NCBI RefSeq assembly: GCF_005670685.2
Contig: NZ_CP062008.1
Span: 4,898,001 to 4,962,000 of the forward strand
Direction: 5' to 3'
Origin: Mycolicibacterium mucogenicum DSM 44124
GTDB lineage: Bacteria; Actinomycetota; Actinomycetes; Mycobacteriales; Mycobacteriaceae
DNA: 64,000 bases
Under the pieces are notes generated by a model that worked only from the letters and a program-made list of their open reading frames with translations, ran no database searches and had not been told where the DNA came from. Position 1 is the stretch's first letter, and each line of letters begins with the position of its first letter. This document shows positions 16,732 to 25,137 of this stretch, piece by piece. The position numbers and the translations under genes were made by a program.

Positions 16732-17790
16732 CTACAGGAACGTGCCGCGGCGATTGGCGAGCAGCTGGTACAGCGTCTGCTGAATGGTCGCGCGCACCTG
16801 GTCGGTCAGCTCGAAAGTGATCATCGGATCGTCGGCGGCGGACTCGTCGTAGTCGGCCGTCGAGATGGGCTCGCCGAACTGGATGTACCACTTCGACGGC
16901 AGCGGCAGGAGTCCGATGGGCCCGGCGAGCGGGAACAGCGGCGTCAGCGGGAAGTACGGCAGCCCGAGCAGGCGGGCCAGCAGCTTCACGTCGCCGATCT
17001 TCGGGTAAATCTCCTCGGAGCCGACGATCGAGCACGGCACGATGGGCGCACCCGAGCGCAGCGCCGCCGAGACGAAGCCACCGCGGCCGAATCGCTGCAG
17101 CTTGTACCGGTCCTTGAACGGCTTGCCGAGACCCTTGTACCCCTCGGGGAACACGGCGGTCAGCTCGCCGGCCTCGAGCAGCCGGTGGGCGTCGGCGGTG
17201 CAGGCCATGGTGTGGCCGGCCTTGCGCGCGGCCTGGCCCACCACCGGCAGGTCGAAAACGAGGTCGGCGGCCAGCAGCCGCAGATCCCGGTGCTTCGGGT
17301 GCTTGTCGTGCACGGCGACCGACGTCATCAATCCGTCGAACGGCAATACGCCCGCATGGTTTGCCACGACCAATGCTGCGCCGTCGTCCGGCAAATTCTC
17401 GATGCCGGATACCTCGACACGGAACCACGAATTGAAAAGTGTTCGCAGCAAAGGAAGAAAGACCGCATTGTTGAGATGCTGGTCAAAACCGAATTCGTCG
17501 ACACGGTAGTCGCCGGTCAGTCGCTTACGGATGAAATCCGAAGCGGCACTTATGCGTTGGGCCAGTTCATTGGGCCCCTCATCGGCCGCAGGGCCGGCCG
17601 CGGCAAACCGGTGCTGGTCGATCTCCCGGACCACGGCAGCAATCTGCTCAGCCGATGCGCGGGTCCCGGGGTCGGTCAACAGCGAAGGATGTCGCAGCGT
17701 TGCATCCCGCTTCGATGCCCGACGTTGCGCAGCAGCGCGTGTCGAATTCGAATGGAGCGGAATGACTTTGGCTTTAGATTCGCCCGCCAC
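16732..17790 (-). CDS. PlsC-type phospholipid acyltransferase (Rv0502 type)
   Basis: 352 residues. Acyltransferase signature: VVANHAGVLPFDG with His145 and Asp152 (a spaced variant of HX4D), and TAVFPEGYKG at 211-220 with PIVPCSIVGSEE later. It probably acylates a lysophospholipid or another alcohol at the inner face of the membrane. A basic, polar N-terminal 60 residues precede the domain. GTG at 17790 is chosen because GGGAG lies eight bases upstream; ATG at 17808 and TTG at 17811 are inside or before that site. It follows the epimerase gene by 33 bases in the bS22-galE-like run. Acceptor unknown. Confidence 0.88.
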   Translation of the reverse strand: MAGESKAKVIPLHSNSTRAAAQRRASKRDATLRHPSLLTDPGTRASAEQIAAVVREIDQHRFAAAGPAADEGPNELAQRISAASDFIRKRLTGDYRVDEFGFDQHLNNAVFLPLLRTLFNSWFRVEVSGIENLPDDGAALVVANHAGVLPFDGLMTSVAVHDKHPKHRDLRLLAADLVFDLPVVGQAARKAGHTMACTADAHRLLEAGELTAVFPEGYKGLGKPFKDRYKLQRFGRGGFVSAALRSGAPIVPCSIVGSEEIYPKIGDVKLLARLLGLPYFPLTPLFPLAGPIGLLPLPSKWYIQFGEPISTADYDESAADDPMITFELTDQVRATIQQTLYQLLANRRGTFL

Positions 17791-17823
17791 GTCAATATCT
17801 CCCACCATCAAAAACTTGCGAAA

Positions 17824-18942
17824 TCAGCGTCCCCACCGCTGCGCTGCGGCCACTGCACGACGCTCCACTGAGCCTACCCACCCTGGGTCGATAATGGGCG
17901 TCAGCGCGCGGCCTGAAACGTAATCGTCAAAAGCCTCCATGGTCGTCCACTTTGGGGTATAGCCGAGTTCCCTCGTCATCCGTGTGGTGTCCATGACCCG
18001 GCCATAGCGCATGTAGTCGGACTGTTCGCGGTCCAGTTCGACGCCCGCGGTCGCTCGCCGCCAGGCGTCGAGCACCCACATCGTGGGGCCGGCGAGCGGC
18101 AACCCGATGCGGCCGGACCGGCGAATGGCCTGGCTCATCAGGATGATGCCCGACGCCCCGATGTTGAAGGTGCCGGCCCGCCCCACCAGGGTGGCGCGCT
18201 CCAGCGCCCCGAGGGCGTCCTGCTCGTGCAGCAGTTGCAACCGGGCGTCGTGCCCGAACGCGGTCGGCACCAACGGGCCCGCCAGGTACCTCGACAGCGC
18301 AGTGTCCATGGCCGGACCGATCATGTTGGCCAGCCGCAGGATCGTGACCGCGATGTCGGGCCGGCGCCGCGCGAGACCGCGTGCGTAGCCCTCGATGTCG
18401 ATGCTGTCCCGGGCGAAGCCCTCCCCCGGTGGGCGACGGGCACTGCTGTCCTCGGTGAACATCACCGGATCACGCGGGCTGGACCCGTAGATCTCCGATG
18501 TCGACTTGAGGATCACCCGGCGGACCGAAGGCGCCTTCTGACAGGCCGCGAACAGCTGCATCGCGCCCATGACGTTGAGCTCTTTGAGCGCAGCGCGACC
18601 GGACTGCGGCACGTAGGACGCCGCCGCCGCGTGGACGACGGTGTCGACGTTGCCGTTCCGGATCACCTTGGCGATGAACGGGTTGCGGATGTCCGCGCGG
18701 ACGAACTCCGCGCGGCCCATACGCCGCAACATGTCCTTGCTCGGCGTGATCGCGTCGACCGCGATCACATGCTCGATGAGCTGGTTCTGAGCGAGTCTGG
18801 CTGTCAGATATCCGCCCAGGAACCGGCACGCACCCGTGACCAGCACCACCTTGGGGTGGTGCAGGGTCTCGGGGATGTCCGGGCCGGAATCGCTTCCGCC
18901 CGGCGCTGTGGGCCGGCTTCCGGGGCGTCCGTCGGCATCCAT
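17824..18942 (-). CDS. galE2: NAD-dependent epimerase/dehydratase-like protein (GalE2 type)
   Basis: 372 residues, extended SDR with a Rossmann fold. A disordered Pro/Gly-rich head (1-25) precedes KVVLVTGACRFLGGYL; the nucleotide loop is GACRFLGG at 37-44 instead of GxxGxxG with small residues. DTVVHAAAASYVPQ and ILKSTSEIYGSSP follow. Where the catalytic YxxxK should stand the sequence reads EGYARGLAR, so the lysine is replaced. It may bind a nucleotide sugar without classic epimerase chemistry. ATG at 18942 has TAGGCT (complement of 18949-18954) six bases upstream and is probably leaderless. The symbol follows the M. tuberculosis name; activity is not shown. Confidence 0.8.
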   Translation of the reverse strand: MDADGRPGSRPTAPGGSDSGPDIPETLHHPKVVLVTGACRFLGGYLTARLAQNQLIEHVIAVDAITPSKDMLRRMGRAEFVRADIRNPFIAKVIRNGNVDTVVHAAAASYVPQSGRAALKELNVMGAMQLFAACQKAPSVRRVILKSTSEIYGSSPRDPVMFTEDSSARRPPGEGFARDSIDIEGYARGLARRRPDIAVTILRLANMIGPAMDTALSRYLAGPLVPTAFGHDARLQLLHEQDALGALERATLVGRAGTFNIGASGIILMSQAIRRSGRIGLPLAGPTMWVLDAWRRATAGVELDREQSDYMRYGRVMDTTRMTRELGYTPKWTTMEAFDDYVSGRALTPIIDPGWVGSVERRAVAAAQRWGR

Positions 18943-18981
18943 TTGGTCAGCCTAGTGGGCGACGCAAACGAGCGCTGAGAA

Positions 18982-19083
18982 CTACTTACCGAGTTTTCTG
19001 CGCTGAACCCGGGTGCGACGAAGCAGCTTGCGGTGCTTCTTCTTCGACATGCGCTTACGCCGCTTCTTGATGACTGAACCCAT
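18982..19083 (-). CDS. Ribosomal protein bS22 (AURKAIP1/COX24-like), 33 residues
   Basis: A tiny, extremely basic protein: [19 protein letters not shown], then [14 protein letters not shown]. This is the mycobacterial 30S protein bS22 (Rv0500B type), which binds 16S rRNA near the decoding region. The ATG at 19083 is preceded by GGAGACTTC (weak to fair ribosome site). It is preceded by an untranslated stretch of about 60 bases behind a possible promoter at 19147-19152. Conserved neighbour of galE2 and the excisionase-type HTH gene. Confidence 0.93.
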
Positions 19084-19146
19084 AGACTTTGAAGTCTCCG
19101 CTACTAGACGTCGATCCGTGAAGATCGGTGTGAAACCAACCCCGCC

Positions 19147-19152
19147 ACTTTA
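19147..19152 (-). promoter_or_regulatory. Possible -10 box for the bS22 gene
   Basis: On the minus strand TAAAGT lies here, about 63 bases before the bS22 start, in an otherwise unexplained 227-base gap (19084-19310). A matching -35 (TTCGTG, 18 bases further up) is weak. Proposed only because the gap is otherwise empty. Confidence 0.3.
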
Positions 19153-19264
19153 CCCGGCCGGGTTTCCCGTCACGAAAACGCCTGCTGGATACGCCCGCCT
19201 ATCAGCGATTTCGGCGTGCCCTGCAGCGCTGACCAATGCAAATCACGCCGAAGTCGCGGATATA

Positions 19265-19291
19265 GTGCTGCGCACCCGAGGTACGCAGCAC
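19265..19291 (-). terminator. Hairpin behind the HTH gene
   Basis: GTGCTGCG (19265-19272) and CGCAGCAC (19284-19291) form a perfect 8-base stem with an 11-base loop, 19 bases past the stop of the HTH gene. No T-run follows, so it is terminator-like only. Confidence 0.4.
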
Positions 19292-19310
19292 TCAGCCGGG
19301 CGCGCGGAGA

Positions 19311-19535
19311 CTAGCCCGCGTCGTGGTACGACGACTCGAGGAGGTCGTGCACGGCCTTGGCGTGCACCCGAAATGAGCGGCCGACACGCACCGCGGGCAG
19401 CTCTCCGTTGTGCACCAGCCGGTATACCGTCATCTTGCTGACCCGCATAAGGCTCGCAACCTCGGCAACAGTCAGGAACTGCGTTCGTGGCTGATCGCCA
19501 CCGTCACGCGCCGATGGCCCGTTCATAGACGTCAT
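19311..19535 (-). CDS. Excisionase-type helix-turn-helix protein (Rv0500A type)
   Basis: 74 residues. One MerR-like winged HTH of the HTH_17/excisionase family: FLTVAEVASLMRVSKMTVYR, then LVHNGELPAVRVGRSFRVHAKAVHDLL. In phages this fold is found in Xis, but here it lies in a stable chromosomal neighbourhood between proC and bS22, so it is probably a small DNA-binding regulator and not part of a prophage. ATG at 19535; an internal ATG four codons on is possible. Target unknown. Confidence 0.85.
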   Translation of the reverse strand: MTSMNGPSARDGGDQPRTQFLTVAEVASLMRVSKMTVYRLVHNGELPAVRVGRSFRVHAKAVHDLLESSYHDAG

Positions 19536-19619
19536 CGCAACCCAATCAATCAGGCACGGCCAGCTCCAGCGGCTTCCCCTCCGCTGGCACCAACGCGTGC
19601 TTACGAGAAGGAGAATAGC

Positions 19620-19655
19620 GTGGCCAATGTGGTTATTGCGACGGGTGTGGGGTAA
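19620..19655 (+). CDS. Possible 11-residue ORF with strong ribosome site
   Basis: GTG at 19620 with AAGGAG at 19608-19613 gives VANVVIATGVG and TAA. It runs against the surrounding minus-strand genes in the 139-base gap between proC and the HTH gene, which also holds an inverted repeat CCAGCGG/CCGCTGG (19566-19572, 19581-19587). Could be a leader peptide or chance. Confidence 0.2.
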   Translation: MANVVIATGVG

Positions 19656-19674
19656 TCAATCTGAAATCTTAGAA

Positions 19675-20550
19675 CTACTCAGATGTAATTCTTAGCTGCT
19701 CAGACCGTGTTTTTGCGGCTTCGACCGCACTCGCGACGGCAGACCGCAGGCCACCGCGTTCGAGTTCCCGCAGACCAGCGGCGGTAGTGCCCCCCGGAGA
19801 GGTCACCGAGGCCCGCAATTGTGCGGCGCTGGTGTCCAGCGGACCGACCGCGGAACCAGGGCCGGATTCCGTCATCCGATCGAGCAACATGGCGGCCGCA
19901 CCGGCCATCGTCTGGGCCGCCAGCTCGGTTGCTACGGGCCGTGGGAGGCCCGCTGCGACACCCGCATCGACGACCGCCTCGACCATCAGGAAGAAGTACG
20001 CAGGGCCCGAACCGGACACCGCGGTGACCGCGTCCATCTGCTTCTCGGGCACCGTCAGGACCGCGCCGACGGCGGAGAAGATCTCCGACACCTCGGCCAG
20101 CTGCGCGTCGTTCGCGTACCGGCCCCGCGACAGCGCGGTGATGCCCGCACCGACCAGCATCGGCGTGTTCGGCATGACCCGGACCACCGGCGAACCGGCC
20201 GGCAGCTTGGCTTCGTAGAAGGCCGTGGGGACGCCCGCGGCCACCGACACGACGACCTGCTCGACGCTGCTGCTGTCGGCGTCCGCGGCCGCGTCGGCCA
20301 GCGTCTCGACGACGCCCTCGACGGCGTCGGGCTTGACGGCCACGATCACGTAGGCCGCGTTCTCGGCGGCGTCCGCGACATCGGTGACCCGGACGGAGTA
20401 CTTCTCGGCGAGCTGCGCGGCACGAGCCGAATTGGCCTCGGCGACTACGAGATCCTTGACCTGCCGCCCTGACTGCAACAGCCCCGCCAGCAGGGCCTCG
20501 CCGATATTTCCGCCACCGATGATCGCAATTCTCGCCACGGGAGACAGCAT
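19675..20550 (-). CDS. proC: Pyrroline-5-carboxylate reductase
   Basis: Last step of proline synthesis: NAD(P)H reduction of pyrroline-5-carboxylate; cytoplasmic. 291 residues. The Rossmann loop is IAIIGGGNIGEALLAGLL at 8-25; VIVAVKPDAVEGV and VVRVMPNTPMLVGAG follow; the C-terminal signature AVTAVSGSGPAYFFLMVEA and the end with SVTSPGGTTAAGLRELE are intact. ATG at 20550 is used; a GTG five codons later is nearer the fold. It is 17 bases behind the broken sugar-isomerase gene, in the same direction. Confidence 0.97.
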   Translation of the reverse strand: MLSPVARIAIIGGGNIGEALLAGLLQSGRQVKDLVVAEANSARAAQLAEKYSVRVTDVADAAENAAYVIVAVKPDAVEGVVETLADAAADADSSSVEQVVVSVAAGVPTAFYEAKLPAGSPVVRVMPNTPMLVGAGITALSRGRYANDAQLAEVSEIFSAVGAVLTVPEKQMDAVTAVSGSGPAYFFLMVEAVVDAGVAAGLPRPVATELAAQTMAGAAAMLLDRMTESGPGSAVGPLDTSAAQLRASVTSPGGTTAAGLRELERGGLRSAVASAVEAAKTRSEQLRITSE

Positions 20551-20567
20551 GCCAGGACGGCGCGGGG

Positions 20568-21412
20568 TCAGCGCAGCAGGTGCCGCCGCGCGAATTCGAG
20601 CGACTCGACGAGCAGCGCCTCGCGCTCGGCGTTGTTGCGTGCCGCCGACGTGGTGACCTCCAGGATGACGTGTCCGGAGAACTCACTGGCGGCCAGCATC
20701 TGGCAGATCTGCACCGTCGGCTGGCTGCCGCGCCCGGGCACCAGATGCTCGTCGGTGGACGCGCCGTTGCCGTCGCACAGATGCAGGTGCACCAGCCCCT
20801 TGCCCATGCGCCGCGCCATGTCGACGGCATCGGTGCCCGCCGTCGCCGAATGCGACAGGTCCAGGGTGTAGTGGGCGTGATTGCCGTCCAGCGGGTCGTA
20901 GGACGGCGCGAACGCCGAGATCCCCGGTCCCGGGGTCCCGCCGCGCTTACGCATCCGCTCGATGGACGGCTGGCCGGTGCCGAAGAACCGGTCGGTGCGG
21001 AACGGGAACATGTTCTCCACCGCGACCAGCACGTCGCTCGACGCCTCGAGCTCGGCGACCTGGTCGGAGAAACCCTCGGCATAACGGCGCTGCCACCGGA
21101 ACGGCGGATGCACGACGACCGTCTGCGCACCCAGCTGCTCGGCGGCCCGCACGCTGCGTTCCAGCTTCGGGATCGGATTGGAGCCCCACACGCGCTGCGA
21201 GATCAGCAGGCACGGCGCGTGGACGCTGAGCACCGGAACCCCCAGCGCTGTGACATCCGCTCGATGGCGTCGATGTCCTGGCTGACGGGCTCGGCCCACA
21301 CCATCAGCTCGACACCGTCGTAGCCCAGGCGGGCGGCGTACTCGAAGGCAGCCTCGGTCCGCAAGGGATAGACCGACGCGGTGGACAGACCTACCTTGAT
21401 GGCGGGACGCAC
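20568..21412 (-). pseudogene. Sugar phosphate isomerase/epimerase (Rv0498 type), frameshifted
   Basis: A TIM-barrel AP-endonuclease-2-type protein split over two frames. The N-terminal part starts at GTG 21412 (GGAGG upstream) and reads [20 protein letters not shown], then [20 protein letters not shown] and ERMSQRWG. The rest, from [19 protein letters not shown] to HLLR at 20568, is in the -1/+2 frame. One extra G in the five-G run (complement of 21239-21243) would join them as [12 protein letters not shown], giving about 281 residues. So this is either a true inactivating deletion in a homopolymer or a sequencing error. Metal-site residues (VHPPFRW, VAVENMF, LDLSHS, HLHLCDGNG) are preserved, favouring recent loss or error. 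Substrate is unknown. Confidence 0.8.
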
Positions 21413-21423
21413 AGGCCTCCGGT

Positions 21424-22584
21424 TCAGGCTGAGTAGAGCAGTGCCAAGGGTCCGAACGTGACAAGACCGCCGACCAGAATCGCGATCAGCGTACTGGCCA
21501 GGTCGTGATCCTTCCGGATCACGCGAATCCCGGCGACCAGGCCGAGGATCACCAGCATCGAGAGCATCAGCGCCACGATCTGGTTCCAGCGCCACAGCTG
21601 GTCGAACGCGAAGAACATGCCGGCGCCGAAGACGACCGCCAGCAGGCTCTGCCCGACGACCCACGCGCCGCGTTTCAGGCCGGAACCGGACTTCTCGTCG
21701 TCCTCGTGGTCGGCTTCGTCGTGGTCGACGTCCGCAGCGGGCACGTCGTGGTCCGCGACGAGCTCTTCGCGCCGGGTGTCCTCGTCCGCCGCGAAGCCGC
21801 CGAACAGGGCGTCGTAGCGCTCGGCGCGGCCATTACGCGACGGCTCCCGCGGCGCCTCGGGAGCGGCTTGCGGCGCCTCGGTGTCGTGGACGTCCTCGTC
21901 GTCCTCGACGACGGGAACGGCCCCGGTGTCGAGCTTGGCGACGGGCTCCGCGTCCGTGAGCGACAGCAGGTCGTCGTCGATGTCCGCGTCGGCCGGCAGG
22001 TCCTCGTCGACCGGGTCGGGGCTCATCTCCTCGGCGCCGCGGACCGGCTTGAACGACCAGCGGAAGGCGGGCTTGCGCGACGGCGCCACGAACTCCACCG
22101 GATCGGCCTCGGCGTCACGACGGCGCAGGTGGTCCTCGTAGTCGTCGACCACCGCGGTGTCCGCGGGCACGGGTTCGACGATGTCGGTGTGCAGCGTCTC
22201 CTCGTCGACGACGTACTGGACCCCGGTGTCGTCGGGCTCCATCTCGTCGGCCGCGGACGGCGTCTCGTCCTCGACGGTGGCAGGCGGCTCTTCGACGGCG
22301 GCTTCCGCTTCCGGCTCGGCGACGGGCTCGGGTTCGGCGACGGGCTCGGGAGCGGCTTCCTCCGGAGCCGGGGCCTCAGGGGCCTGCGCCGGCTCTGCGT
22401 GCAGCGTCTCCGGCCGGATGATCGGGATTTCGCCCGTCAGTTCGGCGACGGTCACCGCGTCGCTGTTCCCCCGCCGGCGGCGCCGGCGGCCGCCGACCGG
22501 CGGCGCACCGATGGTGCCGTTCTTGGCCAGCAGCTCGGCGACCGAGATCGGTCGCGTCGCCGAGAAGTCGTCTGAATCTGTCAT
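21424..22584 (-). CDS. Acidic, repeat-rich protein with C-terminal membrane helices (Rv0497 type)
   Basis: 386 residues. N-terminal [19 protein letters not shown] followed by six arginines is a conserved mycobacterial head; residues about 60-290 are a long acidic, Ala/Pro/Glu/Asp-rich disordered region with [14 protein letters not shown] repeats; [19 protein letters not shown] begins three C-terminal membrane helices (about 305-325, 331-350, 362-384). No enzyme motif. ATG at 22584 overlaps the ppx stop by 4 bases, so it is translated with ppx. The DNA of the acidic part gives long shadow frames on the other strand. Confidence 0.85.
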   Translation of the reverse strand: MTDSDDFSATRPISVAELLAKNGTIGAPPVGGRRRRRRGNSDAVTVAELTGEIPIIRPETLHAEPAQAPEAPAPEEAAPEPVAEPEPVAEPEAEAAVEEPPATVEDETPSAADEMEPDDTGVQYVVDEETLHTDIVEPVPADTAVVDDYEDHLRRRDAEADPVEFVAPSRKPAFRWSFKPVRGAEEMSPDPVDEDLPADADIDDDLLSLTDAEPVAKLDTGAVPVVEDDEDVHDTEAPQAAPEAPREPSRNGRAERYDALFGGFAADEDTRREELVADHDVPAADVDHDEADHEDDEKSGSGLKRGAWVVGQSLLAVVFGAGMFFAFDQLWRWNQIVALMLSMLVILGLVAGIRVIRKDHDLASTLIAILVGGLVTFGPLALLYSA

Positions 22585-23567
22585 CGTGTCTCGCCTTTGG
22601 CGGGAGCCAATCCCGCGAACGTTTCCACCAAGTCGGTTCCATCGGCTTCACTGTCGAGTTTCCGCAGGATCACACCCTCCCGCAACGCCCACGGGCAGAT
22701 GTCCACGGAGTCGAGCGACAGCGCTCGCATGGTCGCCTCGGCCACCAACGCACCGGCCACGATCTGTGGCGCGCGGTCGGCACTCACCCCCTCCAGTTCG
22801 GCTCTGTCGGCCGTGGTCATCCTAGAGATGAAAGATATGAGCTGTCTGAGGCCGGCGGCGGTCAACGTGCGCTTCACGCGCGGTCCCGCGCCCGACGGCG
22901 CCGCGCCGGTGAGCCGGGCCAGCGACCGGAAGGTCTTCGACGTCGCGACCGCGAGCTCCGGCGTACCGGCCGCCAGCACCTTGGCCGCCGAGGCGGAAAT
23001 CTCGTTGTCGAGCCAGTCGCGCAGCACCGCCACGCGCCGCCGCCCGGGCGGATCCTCCTGCAGCCATTCGCGCGTCAAACGGCCCGCACCCAGCGGCATC
23101 GACAGCGCGACGTCGGGTTCTTCGTCGATGCCGCCCGAGAGCTCGAGCGATCCGCCACCGATGTCGAGGTTGATGATGCGGCCCGCGCTCCAGCCGTACC
23201 AGCGGCGCACGGCCAGGAAGGTGAGCCGCGATTCGTCGACCCCGGACAGGACCTGCAGCTGGACGCCGGTCTCGGCCCGCACCCGCGCCAGCACCGCCTC
23301 GGAGTTGGTGGCATCCCGGACCGCAGATGTGGCGAACGCCATAAACTCCGCGCACCCCGAGCTGGTGGCGATCTTGGCGAACTCGTCGACGGTCGCGACC
23401 AGGCTGTCGGCGCCCTTGCGGGTCAATTTGCCGGTGTCGTCGATCGCCTCGGCAAGGCGCAGTGAGGCCTTGGTGGAACTCATCGGTGTCGGGTGCCCGC
23501 CACGGCGCGCGTCGACTACCAACAGATGAACGGTGTTACTGCCCACGTCGAGGACGCCCAATCGCAC
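22581..23567 (-). CDS. ppx: Ppx/GppA-type exopolyphosphatase (Rv0496 type)
   Basis: 328 residues of the ASKHA superfamily: [18 protein letters not shown] is the phosphate-1 loop at 2-19, [12 protein letters not shown] follows, and [11 protein letters not shown] is the phosphate-2 loop. It releases phosphate from the end of polyphosphate chains and/or converts pppGpp; in mycobacteria the Rv0496 protein is known as an exopolyphosphatase. GTG at 23567 matches the conserved N-terminus and has TACCGT (complement of 23575-23580) seven bases upstream, i.e. leaderless. Its 3' end overlaps the Rv0497-like gene. A PPK2-type kinase gene is elsewhere in the window (48288). Confidence 0.92.
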   Translation of the reverse strand: MRLGVLDVGSNTVHLLVVDARRGGHPTPMSSTKASLRLAEAIDDTGKLTRKGADSLVATVDEFAKIATSSGCAEFMAFATSAVRDATNSEAVLARVRAETGVQLQVLSGVDESRLTFLAVRRWYGWSAGRIINLDIGGGSLELSGGIDEEPDVALSMPLGAGRLTREWLQEDPPGRRRVAVLRDWLDNEISASAAKVLAAGTPELAVATSKTFRSLARLTGAAPSGAGPRVKRTLTAAGLRQLISFISRMTTADRAELEGVSADRAPQIVAGALVAEATMRALSLDSVDICPWALREGVILRKLDSEADGTDLVETFAGLAPAKGETR

Positions 23568-23574
23568 GGAAACC

Positions 23575-23593
23575 ACGGTAACGGGTCTACGGT
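23575..23593. promoter_or_regulatory. Mirrored -10 boxes between ppx and the Rv0495c-like gene
   Basis: ACGGTA (23575-23580, giving TACCGT on minus) and TACGGT (23588-23593) stand back to back. Each lies 7-8 bases before a GTG start (23567 on minus, 23602 on plus). Both transcripts would be leaderless, and the two sites are too close for simultaneous use. Confidence 0.65.
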
Positions 23594-23601
23594 TGCGTGC
23601 T

Positions 23602-24438
23602 GTGACCGCATCGCAGAACAGTGCCGGCGAGCCTTCGAAGCCCGGTTCCCACGAGGTGGGACTGGACTTTGCCCGCGAGTGGGTGGAGTTCTTCGACCCT
23701 GACAATCCGGAGCACCTGATCGCCGCGGATCTGACGTGGCTGCTGTCGAAGTGGACGTGTGTGTTCGGGACGCCGGCGTGCCAGGGCACCGTCGAAGGAC
23801 GGCCCGACGACGGCTGCTGCAGCCACGGCGCCTTCATGGCCGATGACGACGACGTCGCGCAGCTCGAGGAGTCGGTCAAGCTGCTGACCGACGAGGACTG
23901 GCAGTTCCGGGAGAAAGGCCTGGGCCGCAAGGGCTACCTCGAGATGGACGAATACGACGACAAGCCCAACCTGCGGACCCGCAAGTACAAGGGCGCGTGC
24001 ATCTTCCTGAACCGGCCGGGATTCGCCGGCGGGATCGGCTGCGCACTGCACAGCAAGGCCCTCAAACTCGGGGTCGAGCCGCTGACCATGAAGCCCGAGG
24101 TCTGCTGGCAGCTGCCGATCCGTCGCACGCAGGACTGGGTGACGCGGCCGGACGGCACCGAGATTCTGCGGACCGTCGTCACCGAATACGACCGGCGCGG
24201 CTGGGGCGAGGGCGGCCACGACCTGGTCTGGTACTGCACGGGCGACCCGGCAGCGCACGTCGGCGCCCGGGCCGTGTGGGAGTCCTACGGGCCCGAGCTG
24301 ACCGAACTGCTCGGCGCGAAGGTCTACGCCGAGCTGGCGGCCCTGTGCAAGCGGCGGACCGGGCTGGGGCTCATCGCCGTCCACCCGGCCACCGCGGCGG
24401 CAGAGGCCCCGAAAGCGCCGAAGGCCGCCAAGAAATAG
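23602..24438 (+). CDS. Conserved cysteine-rich protein (Rv0495c type), unknown function
   Basis: 278 residues, conserved in mycobacteria. Cysteines stand in ordered motifs: [49 protein letters not shown] and YCTGDP, which suggests a metal or iron-sulfur site similar in flavour to YkgJ/DUF3109 proteins; that link is my guess. No signal peptide. The C-terminus is Ala/Lys/Pro-rich. GTG at 23602 with TACGGT eight bases upstream indicates a leaderless message; the longer frame to 23533 overlaps ppx. Divergent from ppx and convergent with regX3, 12 bases away. Confidence 0.85.
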   Translation: MTASQNSAGEPSKPGSHEVGLDFAREWVEFFDPDNPEHLIAADLTWLLSKWTCVFGTPACQGTVEGRPDDGCCSHGAFMADDDDVAQLEESVKLLTDEDWQFREKGLGRKGYLEMDEYDDKPNLRTRKYKGACIFLNRPGFAGGIGCALHSKALKLGVEPLTMKPEVCWQLPIRRTQDWVTRPDGTEILRTVVTEYDRRGWGEGGHDLVWYCTGDPAAHVGARAVWESYGPELTELLGAKVYAELAALCKRRTGLGLIAVHPATAAAEAPKAPKAAKK

Positions 24439-24450
24439 CCGCGAGGGGAA

Positions 24451-25137
24451 CTAGCCCTCGAGCTTGTAACCCAGCCCGCGAACGGTGACGAGGTGCACCG
24501 GGTTGGCCGGGTCGGCCTCGATCTTGGACCGCAGCCGCTTGACGTGGACGTCGAGGGTCTTGGTGTCACCGACGTAATCGGCGCCCCAGACCCGGTCGAT
24601 CAACTGGCCACGCGTCAGCACCCGCCCGCTGTTGCGCATCAAGTACTCGAGCAGGTCGAACTCCTTGAGCGGCAGCGTGATGGCGTCGCCGTTGACCGAC
24701 ACGATGTGCCGCTCGACGTCCATGCGGACCGGCCCGGCCTCCAGCACGCCGTCGGCGCCGACGTTGTCGTCGGACTCGCCACCGCGGCGCAGCACGGCGC
24801 GGATACGGGCGATGAGCTCACGGGCCGAGTACGGCTTGGTGACGTAGTCGTCGGCGCCGAGTTCCAGGCCGACGACCTTGTCGATCTCGCTGTCGCGCGC
24901 GGTCACCATGATGACCGGCACGCCGGACCGCGAACGCAGCTGCTTACAGACGTCGGTGCCGCTCATACCGGGCAGCATGAGGTCCAGGAGCACGATGTCG
25001 GCCCCGGCCCGGTCGAATTCGGCCAACGCCGACGGACCATCGGTCACGACGGTGGCCTCAAAACCCTCTTTGCGCAACAGGAACGCCAAGGGATCGGCCA
25101 GGGACTCCTCGTCCTCCACGATCAGCACACTGGTCAT
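24451..25137 (-). CDS. regX3: Two-component response regulator RegX3
   Basis: 228 residues, OmpR/PhoB class. Receiver domain 1-115 with the phosphate-accepting Asp52 ([12 protein letters not shown]), acidic pocket EDE at 8-10, and Lys in VTKPYSARE; winged-helix domain about 130-228 with [20 protein letters not shown] and [12 protein letters not shown]. It responds to phosphate limitation with SenX3, activating phosphate-uptake genes. Its ATG overlaps the senX3 stop by 4 bases (ATGA). There is no intergenic repeat between them, unlike the MIRU-containing gap of the M. tuberculosis complex. Confidence 0.98.
   Translation of the reverse strand: MTSVLIVEDEESLADPLAFLLRKEGFEATVVTDGPSALAEFDRAGADIVLLDLMLPGMSGTDVCKQLRSRSGVPVIMVTARDSEIDKVVGLELGADDYVTKPYSARELIARIRAVLRRGGESDDNVGADGVLEAGPVRMDVERHIVSVNGDAITLPLKEFDLLEYLMRNSGRVLTRGQLIDRVWGADYVGDTKTLDVHVKRLRSKIEADPANPVHLVTVRGLGYKLEG

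Noticed and set aside
19311..19535. Prophage or plasmid excisionase
   Set aside because: Only the fold is excisionase-like; there is no integrase, attachment site or phage gene, and the neighbourhood is conserved in mycobacteria.
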